Part shown: piece after piece, positions 46,822 through 59,073 of the stretch
How the letters are laid out: every line of letters starts with the position of its first letter
Position numbering within the stretch: the first letter of the stretch is position 1
Origin: Lotus japonicus
Lineage: Eukaryota > Streptophyta > Magnoliopsida > Fabales > Fabaceae
Assembly (NCBI RefSeq): GCF_012489685.1
Contig: NC_080043.1
Coordinates: forward strand, 41,431,127-41,495,126
DNA: 64,000 bases
Reading direction: 5' to 3'
Made by a program: the position numbers and the translations under genes
The notes under the pieces: generated by a model
The model's input: the letters and a program-made list of their open reading frames with translations, nothing else
What the model was told of the DNA's origin: nothing
Databases searched by the model: none

Positions 46822-48570
46822 TTACTAAAAATTGTATAGGAATATTGGATTATTCCTAGACTATATACAGTTCTAATATCTTTCATATCTCTTGCTATCA
46901 GTTGTGTATAAATTGTATCCTCTACATTATCATTATACTTGTTTCTATGCTATGAATTACATATATGAGCCATAGGCCATAGCTATTACTTATCAGATAT
47001 GACATACAGCACATCTTGAGTTTAATTTTTGTTGTGATGTTACCGAAATTTTAATTGAAGTTTACGAATTCCAGAGTAATGAGTGATTGAAAAATGACCA
47101 GGCCTTGACATGATTCTATTGAAAGTGTAGTCTAGTCGTTCATTTTAAAAATCTTTTTTTTGGCTACATCGGAAAATTTAAGTAGCGGAACAAACCTATC
47201 AGTAAATAGGATAATAGGCTTATGCTAACATGTTAAGATATTCGTTGTTTGTTGACAAAGACTTTCAATTCATCAAACCCTGCTTACAAGAAGAATCAAC
47301 CTATTCTTATGCATGACCACAAGCAATTTTATAGCAAGCTCAACTCATTCCATATAAGGCTTAATTGCATTTTATGTGTATGATATATCGAAATTATGCG
47401 ATTTGAGTTACAAATTTTAGTGACGTGAGAAATTATTGTTCACTCATTTGTGTTACATCAAAATGCTAAAAAAAGTGAGTGATGTGACTCTCATTTAATA
47501 TCCCGCACTCCAAACACTATAAATGTATTTTTTTTCATAATATTTGAGACATCACTAAAATAGTTAGTAATAGAGTAAAATACACTCACCCCCTCAAGGT
47601 TTGTCAGAATGACACTCCACCCCATTCTTCTTTTAAATCTACACTTCACCCCACCTCCATCTAACAAGTTAACACCTTCTAAAAAGATGCTAACGGAATA
47701 TTTTTTTCCTCATAATAACAATTAAAATCTAATAAGTAAAATAACAAAATCATTTTTTTTTATTTAGAGTAGCAAAACTTTTCAACAAAGGAACTTCAAA
47801 TTAACTTATAATGTATTCATTAAAAAAGTGAAAAAATTTTATTTTTGTAATAGTTTAAGTTAAGGGTGAAATGTATGGAATAGTCCTAAACTTTTCAGAT
47901 TTTCAGAATAAATATGACTTACTATAAATTAATCTTCAAATTATGAATATTGCTATTATTATATTAGACTATTTTGTTAATCAGAGTTAACTCAACAATC
48001 GTTAATGATCTTCATAAACTATAATTCTTGTATGTGAGAATGTTCAAACAAAAAAATAGTAATCTTTAGGATAATGTAAAAAAAATTCTCTAGTGTCTAA
48101 TAGGGTTTGTAAAATTTTTTTTCTTCCGGATATCTTCTTTAGTAACTTTGAGATCCAGTGCATCCATTGCTATAAAATATAACTTATTTAGAGCAACATA
48201 CTACCAAAACCTAGATTCATAAATTAAAATAGTACAAAAATATTTTCATCATAAATGAATCTGAAATTTCTTTATATTTATTGATAATTTTTTTATAGTA
48301 TTTATATTCTCTAAATAAACAAGTAAAAATGATTTTTATTTTAATTATTATTAAATATTTAAAATAATTAGTTGAGTTAATACGAGAATAAATTTTTTAG
48401 TTCTAAATAATTATAATTTTTAACGAATGAAGTTTACCATTTTAAAAATATTTTTACTATAAGTTAATTTGAAGTTCTTTATATTTATTGCTGAAAAGTT
48501 TTGTTATTCTAAATAAAAAATTAAAAAATAATTTTGTTATTTTACTTATTAGTTTTCAATTATTATTATG
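46822..48570. other. 3' flank of the protease fragment and AT-rich intergenic DNA
   Basis: The first 150 bp resemble a 3' UTR. The rest is very AT-rich. CACTCACCCCCTCAAGGTTTG at about 47,584 resembles the ends of some Mutator-like elements, but no partner end was found. No gene is seen. Confidence 0.4.
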
Positions 48571-49114
48571 GGTTAAGCGTCATATTGGTCCCTGTCTTTG
48601 TCTCGCAGTCTGAGGTAAGTCTCTCCCCGAAAAATTTATTGCATTTAATCCTCGTGTTTGAACTTTCTTTGGAGCGAATCCTCGCCAGAGGGCAGAGCTC
48701 CGACGAGTTCTTAAATGGCATGCTCACGGGGTTTAAAATGCTTATGTGGATTTTAAAAATAAATTACACATCATAAAATTAACAAAATTAAAACATATTA
48801 CTAATTCTAACCTAATCTAATTAACAAAATTAATTTCTCCCCCAAATTAATCTCAATTCCCCCAAATTAACCCAATTCCTTTTGAACTATCATCAACTTC
48901 ATCAATCTTCATCAATCTTCAAACCCAGGACCCCACCATCAACAATCAATCTTCATCAATCTTCAAACCCAGAAATCATCAATCTTCATCAATCTTCAAA
49001 CCCAGAACCACACCATCAACCATCAACCTGCAACCTCACCCTCACCCTACTTCACCCTCACCTTCACGGTCTCACCCAACCTCAACCTCACCCTCACCCA
49101 CCTGCAACCTGCAA
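48571..49114. other. Possible Mutator-like terminus and C-rich repeat, cut by a gypsy LTR
   Basis: GGGTTAAGCGTCATATTGGTCCC at 48,571 is the kind of edge seen on long-TIR Mutator-like elements; the opposite end is not visible. From 48,885 to 49,110 the words TCATCAATCTTCAAACCCAG and CAACCTCACCCTCACC recur irregularly. TGCAA at 49,110-49,114 is the probable target duplication of the following gypsy element. Confidence 0.35.
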
Positions 49115-52100
49115 TGTAACACCCCGATTTCGGTGACGTCACTTTAGTAACCAAAAATCAAATAAAGCGGAAAAGCAGGTCTATTTTTTTCGTTTTGTTT
49201 AAATAAAAAGACTTGTCGAAATAAAGACTCAACTCAATCGCGATTAACAGCGACTAACATACAATATAAGTACAACCCTCTCTGCAACTAAAAACATCGT
49301 CACGAGTGTCCTCAAGTGACGGAAAGTAAATGAAAGTAGCGACCGCAGGAAAATAAGTGCGACCCATAGTCAGAGTCATAACCTTTATAAATACAGTCCT
49401 CCAATAAAGTAAGTCAGCCCAGAACGGCCTCCAAAAGACCTCCTACGTCCGACAAACTCCCTGTGATTCTCATGGAAGAGAGCCACACAACAAGCTAATA
49501 GTCGGGGACCTACCCTGCCCCAAAATAAGAAATGACAATCAGAGCTATGACAACGACACCCGATATACTACACCCCTAACATCGACCCTCATCCGATCCA
49601 GCATGAAGTTCGGGTCCACGTCGAAGGCTTAGTAGTAGTCATTTCGCTCTGGGTCCTCCCCGAACGACGAACCATCACGAATCAGCTGTCGAACGTCTGA
49701 CAGCAGGCCGACCGCCTAAAGACAAACATAAACACAAAGCCACAACGCGAGGGTCAACTCACAGAATATAATAGATAATACAAGCAACATGTGAAGAATA
49801 AGGGGGTATATATATATATATATATGTTGTATATATACGTATAAGTTCTGCATTGCCTACCCTAAGGTATATACATGGCATGTTATCGAATCTCTAGTAA
49901 CAACACAATATTCAATATCTCAACAATTCAACAAATAACATAACATTGTTCACCAATATCAAATCGTCAAAATCTCAACCTATGAAGCTAGGTGATAAGG
50001 TTAGTCAAACAATGTATCGTCCTCCCAACGCACAAGTGTCTAACTAAACAAATGTTCCCTGTCATTTGCCCTTGGGTAAACGACGATGAAATCTCACGCT
50101 TCCATGAAGTCTCACGCTTCAATGGAGTCTTACGCTTTCACGAAGTCTCACGCTTCAGTGAAACTTATAGTTTCCCCGGCTTATCCTTTAGATAGCCAAA
50201 CAACAAACTGCTCATCGAGCGAAGAGTATCAACATACTCAGAAACTTATTAGTTTCCCCAAAACTTGGATTCGGCGACCCTTCTCATTTACCAAAACTAA
50301 TATCCAAGCCCTAAGCTTTCACCTGACATTGTTATCATTATTAAAAGGGTTCAGAGATTGTTTAGTGTATTATGAATTTTCCTTGTAAAATAGTTTCCAT
50401 TTAGGTTCATCTCTAATCTTATAAGTTTAAAAGACCTCATCATCCCAGTAATTCCCAGAGAAGGTCTCGATCCATTAAACAATAACAAGGTCGAACCTCT
50501 GTTCGTCCCGTCAAACTTTCCCAAAATCTCATGATAAATTTGACATAACCGTCCGTTATCCTCACTCTGACGTACAACAGATATATGTGTAATTGCATAA
50601 TCAAATTAGCACAATCCGAAAGTCAAGGCACATATATCAACACATCCTAGATTAACCATTTAGCACATAGCATGTGAATCAATATCAACACATCCCAGAT
50701 TAACCATTTAGCACATAGCGTGTGAATCAATAGCAAAAACAAATCCAGCGATAAATATTCAACATTGTCAGTCGAAGCCTCAGAAAACGTTTCTCAGTCA
50801 ATCACAATCAGGTGCATAAATAATAAATCAAGTCGAATTCATCGACGCCTAAAACATTAGCTAGCAAGGTAAGTTGCCCTCACCTTTGCCAATTTCCGTA
50901 CTAAGGTGCAACTCCGATCCGATTACATCTTTTTTTGCCTGCGTCGGCTCGATTCCTTCTATTGTGTAGCTTCGATGCAAGGTGCTTCCGTTCATCGTAC
51001 CTTTCACAAGCATACTTAACGAAATCACTAATCGAGCTACTTACTACTCAAGTCTAGAGTTATGACTTCAGGCAATTGACTCGAAACGAACGAATGTTAA
51101 ACGACTCTTCCTCAGAACACAGCTACATCAATTAGTAGAGTATTTATCTCTTTTTGAAATTAAAACCATTTTGTAAAGCAAATCGCAACTCCTTCCTTAA
51201 CAACTGTTAAACTTCAATTTTCACAATAACAATGAAAATATTTATTTTTCTTTAAAACTTGCTTACTTGAGGCTAAAACATATACAAGAGTTGAAGGCTT
51301 ACGAAAACCAAGTTTTAGACACTTGTCGGCGAAGAGTCGTCAGAGAAAGTTGCGGCTCACGGGTTGACGGAGGAACTGTCGCCGGAGACACAAAGGAAGG
51401 GTGTTCCTTTATCCTTTCGCGGCTAGAAGCTCAACGGGCTATCCGTTTCCCCAAAGAATCGACGGTTTGCCCAGAAAGTTCAGCCGAAGGTCGACGGTGG
51501 TCGTCGGGGTCGTCGAATAAAATGACCCAAATATTAAATTGAAAATAGGGATTTACTCTCCTCGCGACATGGATCGTTGCAGTACACTCCATTTTTACAT
51601 TGGTCGCTGGAGTTGACCGGATAAAGCTCCCGAAGGCGGCAGCGACGGCAGTCGAATGCGACAGAACGACGATCCGAAACATGGGTTTTGTTGTGGTGGT
51701 TGCAAGGGTTCCAATGGGACTAACCTCGCTGTGAACGGAGGCCCGAGGACACCGGAATCAAAGAGAAAAGTTGTCGACGTCGGCGACGTCGGCTTGGCGT
51801 TTCAACTCTGTTTTCACGTTGCTTTCTCTTCTGTTTTTGCTCACGTTTTTTTCGTGGTCGTTGAGCTCATGGTTATGGCTAGCTGGAGCTCTCTGCGATG
51901 GTGGTTGGTGTCAGTCCGGAGCGGCAGTTGTGGCTGCACAAAAAGGGGAGAAACTCGCGTGATGGTGAGGTGGTGCTTGCGGCCTTAAGCTCGCCGGAAA
52001 ACCCCCAGATCTCGTCGGTGCTTGCTCCAACAGCTTCAGTGGCTGTCCATCTTCGTGTTGCAGGTCATAACCAGCGTTTTCTTGGGGTTTTGAGGTGACT

Positions 52101-53504
52101 CTCAAGCAAGAACAGACATGGGTCTTGGTGTTGTTCTCGTCGGAGTTGGAGATGTGCTCGCGTGGGAGAAAGAAACATGGTGTGCGTGGTTTGCACGAAG
52201 GAAGGAACGTGGTGATGTTGTTCCTTGCTGCAGAAAATAGAAAAGAAATGGGGAACAAGAAGCATGATGTGCGTGGTAGCTTCTCGTGGGAGAAGAATTG
52301 ATGATGGTAAGAAGATGGCATGGTGAAGAGGAGATGATGAAATATGATGATGATGAGCGGCTGTAGTAACAAAGAAAATGAAGAAAACGGAGAATGGGTT
52401 TGTATTGTTTAGGAAAGAAGAAGAAAATAATGTTGAAGGTATGTGTGTGCTGCAACGAGAGGAAAATGAAATTGCAATTAGGAGAAAGGGAGAGTGACTC
52501 GAGTATGAGAGGGAGAGGATAAGTATGAAGGGAGGGATAAGGATGGATAGATATTTTGAGAAATTATTTTTAAAACTGGTATGAATTGATTTAGACACCG
52601 GAAGATTTATCCTATAAAGTTAAGAGAAAAATGTAGAGATAATATATTACTATACCAAAAATTATGAGAAACTTAATGAAATGATAAAATATAAATTAGA
52701 ATCACTTTGAGCAAATTAAAATGATTCATAGATAAAGAAGTGAGTAAGAATTAAGCCAAAGAATAATCGTTAGACAATTAGAACAAATATGACGTCGTCA
52801 TATTATGCAATTAAGCTAAGTATCCTTCAATAAAAGGCTGATACTTGTTTCAGATTCATTTTAAATGAGGAAATGGCTTGAACGCAGTCTGCTTCAAAAT
52901 GCCGCAGAACTACTTTTTGCAATTGATGTCAGATGAGAAAACTTCCTTCTGAAGAAAGATTAGAAACATCGAAAGAAATCGGTACGCACATGTGAAATCT
53001 TCATTTGAGGCTCTGAATAGAAAAAGTCTTCATCGACAGTTTATTTTAAGGTTCTTGAGCTATCAGAGATTCAGTTTCGGCAAACTTCCGAGAATTGGAA
53101 TCGGACGTTCGTATATTCCAGGGTTTCGTATCGAAACACTTGTCATGGAAATGAATAAGAGAAATTCTTATATTTCTCTGAAGATTTTTGGAATTAGTTC
53201 TTATAGTGTTTTAGGAGTAAATTAATCGTTTACTAACGCTCTTGCCCTAAGCGTAAGCGAATAAGACTCGCGCTATAACTTATATCGACTTTAATACTAT
53301 TCTTAGTCGGCGTAAGCGAATAAGACTCGCGCTATAACTTATATCGACTTTAATACTATTCTTAGTCTTTTCCTGAACTTTCTCCTTCATAAATTTATTC
53401 CATTCAATAAACACTTGTTCAGGTTTCCTTCACGATACATCGAAACCTAATCGTGGTTAGGAATTTAATTAATTAATTCTATAACTGAAATTTTGGGTCT
53501 CACA
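49115..53504 (-). repeat. 3' LTR of the chromovirus element, 4.39 kb
   Basis: Complete LTR. It has TA-repeat tracts at 49,808-49,826 and lacks most of the CACGAAGTCTCACGCTTC array found in the right copy. It has a 59 bp tandem duplication at 53,251-53,368. The open frames inside it have no matching protein family that I recognise. Confidence 0.88.
53251..53368. repeat. 59 bp tandem duplication in the chromovirus LTR
   Basis: GCGTAAGCGAATAAGACTCG starts both units (53,251 and 53,310). The units are nearly identical, so the duplication is recent. The right LTR is truncated before this point, so it cannot be compared. Confidence 0.9.
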
Positions 53505-53568
53505 ATACTACCCTCCAAAAAGAAAGTTTCGTCCTCGAAACTTAGAGTTCAGTAAAAAGCTCCGGATA

Positions 53569-53814
53569 TTATTCCTTGATCTTTTCCTCTAACTCCCATA
53601 TAGCACTGTTTGTGTCTTTTTTCCAAATAACTTTCACTAAAGCACTCTGCTTTCCCCTCAATTGTTTCACTCTTCTAGCCCCAATGCTGACTGATGGCGT
53701 CTCAAAAGACATATCATCTTTCAACTCTATGTTGTCCGGCTCGACCACTTGCGTCGGGTCTACGTTGGAAATAATATTGGTTGGCATTTTGTGCAATCGC
53801 ACAGCCTTAACCAC
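53569..53814 (-). pseudogene. C-terminal pol remnant (chromodomain-like tail) of the chromovirus element
   Basis: The 81-codon open stretch includes DPTQVVEPDNIELKDDMSFE, ARRVKQLRGKQSALVKVIW and SAIWELEEKIKE. This is the segment at the very end of chromovirus pol, where the RRVKxLRGKxxxLVKVxW and ATWELE motifs lie. It ends 65 bp before the 3' LTR, the expected place. Upstream (53,815-53,945) the frame continues with stops and then fades. Integrase, RT, RNase H, protease and gag are absent. Confidence 0.75.
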
Positions 53815-55540
53815 TTGTTCATTTACTTTCGTTCGTCCGAAATTCTGCTTAAACTCGGTATACCTCTGCCATTCCAGAGTGAATGTTCAACTTGTCCTCG
53901 TATTCTTCACTCATGATCCAAAACTCAACTTGATCGCTTGATAACCCCTAGACGAACTATTCCCTTGGAATCTACTATTTCATTAACGTCACTTCCAACT
54001 TCGTAACTATCCTCATTCGCACCATGAAATCAATCTTCTACTTAGTCACCATTCGCATTAAAACCCGACTTGAGTCTTTATACCTTGTGCATCACTAGAC
54101 TCATTCCCTTTAACATCAATTCATAAACAACTGATAAGCTAATCATCATCTTAATATCTAACAATCCATTATTGTCATTTCCTTCCTTAAAACTTTCCTC
54201 ACTCAAACCAATTTACACTTACTGAAATCCTTAACACTTCACACAAATAAGGACTCATCCCCTAGAAGATCAAATCATAACTATACCTCAAGGGACTTAA
54301 CTAGTCATTTTATCATCCAATCCTCCAACCTTCCGAGATTTAACTGATATCATAACCGCTAACACCACTAAATCTCTTATTCGTACATGATTTTTTTTTT
54401 AACTCACAAAATTAATCTTAACCATAGGATTCTTATTCAACTTAGTAAAATTCACTCTCTAAATCTAGCAGGCATCATCGGAATCTATAACAAAGTTCCA
54501 TTCACTCTTAGACTTTAAGCAACTTGTCCAAATATGAAAACCTCAAGTATTCATCTTAATACTAACACTTTTCTTTCTGCAACTTGATCACCATCTCGTC
54601 AATCAACTTCCTAATCTCTCAATCAAATTCTGACAAACTTCGAGTCCTACGCACTTTTAGACAAGAATTCATAGACTTAAAACCTAAACCTTTTCCAAGT
54701 TTGGATCTCTGATGCTCTGTAACTCTTCAACATTTCCTAAAAGAATATTCATCTCTTAAAACCACAACTCCTTCGCAAGGAAAACAAATACTTAACACAA
54801 ATTTTCCTCCCAAACCCAACTAATCCTCGATCAAATCAAGTTAATCTTACCAATCCTTCTATCAAAGTCCATAGCCAGCTGTGATTCCAAATATCACCCC
54901 CTCAGTATTAAGTTGATCAAGCCTAATACATCGAAGGTGGAAATTTAGAAAAACCCACTGGAACAGTCAATGAGTTCCTATCATCCAGTAGTCACAAATA
55001 TCCTGATATTAAATCCTCAACGATTCCGCTACTGAACTACACCCCCTCAACATAATACGTATACTACCCATAAGGAATCTCTCTGGAATTCATTCTTCAA
55101 CTCCTAACTTCCTTTTAAACGCATCGGTGGAAGACTACTTCCTAGGCTTAGCGTGTTATTCTAAACCTCGTTTACTTCTATAGTTTAAACATGAGCAACA
55201 GTCAAATAAAGTCTTAATAGGTGTAATAACCCTAAGGTCAAAACTCAGACAGTAAAAGCAAGTTAGGCGTGTTGCACACGCTACGAGAGTAATGAAGTGT
55301 ATTATACTAGAATGAGAAAGAATGGTTAGAAGGTTACCATCGTTCTTTTTAGTTAAACAAACAGTTAGTACTAATCATAAGATAGCATTTACCATAACTA
55401 TACAATATGATTAAGCAATAACTTCAATCAATTTTAAGCGAAAAATCGCTTGGTAGACAATCAATTTTTATTCTTTGAAGAGTCACACAACCTAGCACAG
55501 AAGACCTATTCCCCAAAGACTCCCGAAAGACTCGACAAGC
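53815..55540. other. Non-coding interior of the chromovirus derivative
   Basis: AT-rich sequence with stops in all frames; no motifs of gag or pol were seen. The primer-binding site follows at 55,541-55,551. Confidence 0.6.
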
Positions 55541-55551
55541 TCTGATACCAC
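55541..55551 (-). promoter_or_regulatory. Primer-binding site of the chromovirus element
   Basis: TGGTATCAGAG on minus, complementary to initiator-Met tRNA, three bases inside the 5' LTR. Confidence 0.85.
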
Positions 55552-55554
55552 AAT

Positions 55555-58500
55555 GTAACACCCCGATTTCGGTGGCGTCACTTTAGTAACCAAAAATCAA
55601 ATAAAGCGGAAAAGTAGGTATATTTTTTTTCGTTTTGTTTAAATAAAAAGACTTGTCGAAATAAAGACTCAACTCAATCGCGATTAACAACGACTAACAT
55701 ACAATATAAGTACAGCCCTCTCTGCAACTAAAAACATCGTCACGAGTGTCCTCAAGTGACGGAAAGTAAATGAAAGTGGTGCCCGCAAGAAAATAAGTGC
55801 GACCCATAGTCAGAGTCATAACCTTTATAAATACAGTCCTCCAATAAAGTAAGTCAGCCTAGAACATCCTCCAAAAGACCTCCTACGTCCGACAAACTCC
55901 CTGTGATTCTCATGGAAGAGAACCACACAACAAGCTAATAGTCGGGGACCTACCCTGCCCCAAAATAAGAAATGACAATCAGAGCTATGACAACGAAACC
56001 CGATATACTACACCCCTAACATCGACCTTCATCCGATCCTGCATGAAGTTCGGGTCCACGTCGAAGGCTTAGTAGTAGTCATTTCGCTCTGGGTCCTCCC
56101 CGAACGACGAACCATCACGAATCAGCTGTTGAACGCCTGGCAGCAGGCCGACCGCCCAAAGACAAACATAAACACAAAGCCACAACGCGAGGGTCAACTC
56201 ACAGAATATAATAGATAATACAAGCAACATGTGAAGAATAAGGGGGTATATATATATATATATATATGTTGTATATATATGTATAAGTTCTGCATTGCCT
56301 ACCCTAAGGTATATACATGGCATGTTATCGAATCTCTAGTAACAACACAATATTCAATATCTCAACAATTCAACAAATAACATAACATTGTTCACCAATA
56401 TCAAATCGTCAAAATCTCAACCTATGAAGTTAGGTGATAAGGTTAGTCAAACAATGTATCGTCCTCCCAACGCACAAGTGTCTAACTAAACAAATGTTCC
56501 CTGTCATTTGCCCTAGGGTAAACGACGATGAAATCTCACGCTTCCATGAAGTCTCACGCTTCAATGGAGTCTTACGCTTTCACGAAGTCTCACCCTTCAG
56601 TGAAATCCCACACATTCACGAAGTCTCACGCTTCAGTGAAGTTTCACGCATTCACGAAGTCTCACGCTTCGGTGAAGTTTCGCACCTTCATGAAGTCTCC
56701 CGCTTCAATGAAGTTTCACTCCTTCACGAAGTCTCACGCTTCAGTGCAGTTTCACGCCTCCGCAAAGTCTCCCGCTTCAGCGAAGGATCCCGTCGCCACA
56801 AGGTCTCCCGCCTCAGTGAAGTTTCTGCTTTCACGAAGTATCACGCTTCAGTGAATTTGCACACGTTCACGAAGTCTCAGGCTTCAGTGAAGTTCCATGC
56901 TTTCACGAAGTCTCACGCCTTAGTGAAGCTTCTCGGCTCATCCCTTGGATAGCTAAATAAACTGCTCAAAGAGTGAAGGAGTACCAATGTACTTGGAAAA
57001 TTATAGTTTTCCCGGCTTATCCTTTAGATAGCCAAACAACAAACTGCTCATCGAGCGAAGAGTACCAACATACTCAGAAACTTATTAGTTTCCCCAAAAC
57101 TTGGATTCGGCGACCCTTCTCATTTTCCAAAACTTATATCCAAGCCCTAAGCTTTCACCTGACATTGTTATCATTATTAAAAGGGTTCAGAGGTTGTTTC
57201 GTGTATTATGAATTTTCCTTGTAAAATAGTTTCCATTTAGGTTCATCTCTAATCTTATAAGTTTAAAAGATCTCATCATCCCAGTAATTCCCAGAGAAGG
57301 TCTCGATCCATTAAACAATAACAAGGTCGAACCTCCGTTCGTCCCGTCAAACTTACCCAAAATCTCATGATAAATTTGACATAACTGTCCGTTATCCTCA
57401 CTCTGACGTACAACAGATATATGTGTAATTGCATAATCAAATTAGCACAATCCGAAAGTCAAGGCACATATATCAACACATCCTAGATTAACCATTTAGC
57501 ACATAGCATGTGAATCAATATCAACACATCCCAGATTAACCATTTAGCACATAGCGTGTGAATCAATAGCAAAAACAAATCAAGCGATAAATATTCAACA
57601 TTGTGAGCCGACACCTCAGAAAACGTTTCTCAGTCAATCACAATCAAGTGCATAAACAATAAATCAAGTCGAATTCATCGACGCCTAAAACATTAGCTAG
57701 CAAGGTAAGTTGACCCTTACCTTTGCCAATTTCCGTACTAAGGTGCAACTCCGATCCGATTACATCTTTGTTTGCCTGCGTCAGCTCGATTCCTTCCATT
57801 GTGTAGCTTCGATGCAAGGTGCTTCCGTTCATCGTACCTTTCACAAGCATACTTAACGAAATCACTAATCGAGCTACTTACTACTAAAGTCTAGAGATAT
57901 GACTTCAGGCAATTGACTCGAAACGAACGAATGTTAAACGACTCTTCCTCAGAACACAGCTACATCAATTAGTAGAGTATTTATCTCTTTTTGAAATTAA
58001 AACCATTTTGTAAAGTAAATCGCAACTCCTTCCTAATCAACTGTTAAACTTCAATTTTCACAATAACAATGAAAATATTTATTTTTCTGTAAAACTTGCT
58101 TACTCGAGGCTAAAACATATACAAGAGTTGAAGGCTTACGAAAACCAAGTTTTAGAAACTTGTCGGCGAAGAGTCGTCAGAGAAAGTTGCGGCTCACGGG
58201 GTTGACGGAGGAACTATTGCCGGAGACACAAAGGAAGGGTGTTCCTTCATCCTTTCGCGGCTAGAAGCTCAACAGGCTGTCCGTTTCCCCAAAGAATCGA
58301 CGGTTTGCCTAGAAAGTTCAACCGAAGGTCGACGATGGTCGTCGGGGTCGTCGAATAAAATGACCCAAATATTAAATTGAAAATAGGGATTTACTCTCCT
58401 CGTGACATGGATCGTTGCAGTACACTCCATTTTTACATTGGTCGCCGAAGTTGACCGGATAAAGCTCCCGAAGGCGGCAGCGGAGGCGGTCGACGGCGAC

Positions 58501-59056
58501 AGAACGACGATCCGAAACATGGGTTTTGTTGTGGTGGTCGCAAGGGTTCCAATGGGACTAACCTCGCTGTGAACGAGGCCCGAGGACACCGGAATCAGAG
58601 AGAAAAGTTGTCGACGTCGGCGACGTCGGCTTGGCGTTTCAACTCTGTTTTCACGTTGCTTTCTCTTCTGTTTTTGCTCACGTTTTTTTCGTGGTCGTTG
58701 AGCTCATGGTTATGGCTAGCTGGAGCTCTCTGCGATGGTGGTTGGTGTCAGTCCGGAGCGACAGTGGTGGCTGCACAAAAAGGGGTGAAACTCGCGTGAT
58801 GGTGAGGTGGTGCTTGCGGCCTTAAGCTCGCCGGAAAACCCCCAGATCTCGTCGGTGCTTGCTCCAACGGCTTCAGTGGCTGTCCATCTTCGTGTTGCAG
58901 GTCATAACCAGCGTTTTCTTGGGGTTTTGAGGTGACTCTCAAGCAAGAACAGACATGGGTCTTGGTGTTGTTCTCGTCGGAGTTGGAGATGTGCTCGCGT
59001 GGGAGAAAGAAACATGGTGTGCGTAGTTTGCACAAAGGAAGGAACGTGGTGATGTT
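55555..59056 (-). repeat. 5' LTR of the chromovirus element, truncated
   Basis: It matches the left LTR from its first base to the equivalent of 52,219, then ends at GTGATGTT, where the second Ale-like copia begins. It is about 400 bp longer than the matching part of the left LTR because of the tandem array at 56,528-56,935. Confidence 0.87.
56528..56935. repeat. Degenerate tandem array in the right chromovirus LTR
   Basis: TCACGAAGTCTCACGCTTC followed by AGTGAAGTT recurs about 14 times with a period near 29 bp and many substitutions. The left LTR keeps only the first three or four units (about 50,086-50,160). The repeating His-Glu-Val-Ser-Arg-Phe seen in translation is a product of the array. 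Confidence 0.9.
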
Positions 59057-59073
59057 TGTAAGATTGGACACTC

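Larger units (their letters stand above)
49115..59056 (-). mobile_element. Non-autonomous chromovirus-type gypsy element with 4.4 kb LTRs
   Basis: The left LTR (49,115-53,504) and the right LTR (from 55,555, cut at 59,056) flank only 2,050 bp. On minus, the LTR starts TGTGAGACCC and ends GGGGTGTTACA. The primer-binding site CTCTGATACCA (55,541-55,551) lies three bases from the right LTR. The polypurine tract on minus is TTTTGGAGGGTAGTAT, next to the left LTR. The interior has a single pol-end remnant, so it is a large retrotransposon derivative that needed proteins from elsewhere. By eye, the LTRs differ at about 2-3% of positions in the first 400 bp. Confidence 0.88.

Noticed and set aside
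51656..52372. Open frames in the chromovirus LTR near 51.7-52.4 kb and 58.6-59.0 kb
   Set aside because: They lie in LTR sequence and are not conserved as proteins between the two LTRs beyond the DNA similarity itself.
56434..56952. Open frame with repeating Glu-Val-Ser-Arg-Phe, possible repeat protein or CRISPR-like array
   Set aside because: It lies in a retrotransposon LTR. The units are degenerate and head to tail with no unique spacers, and the partner LTR lacks most of them.
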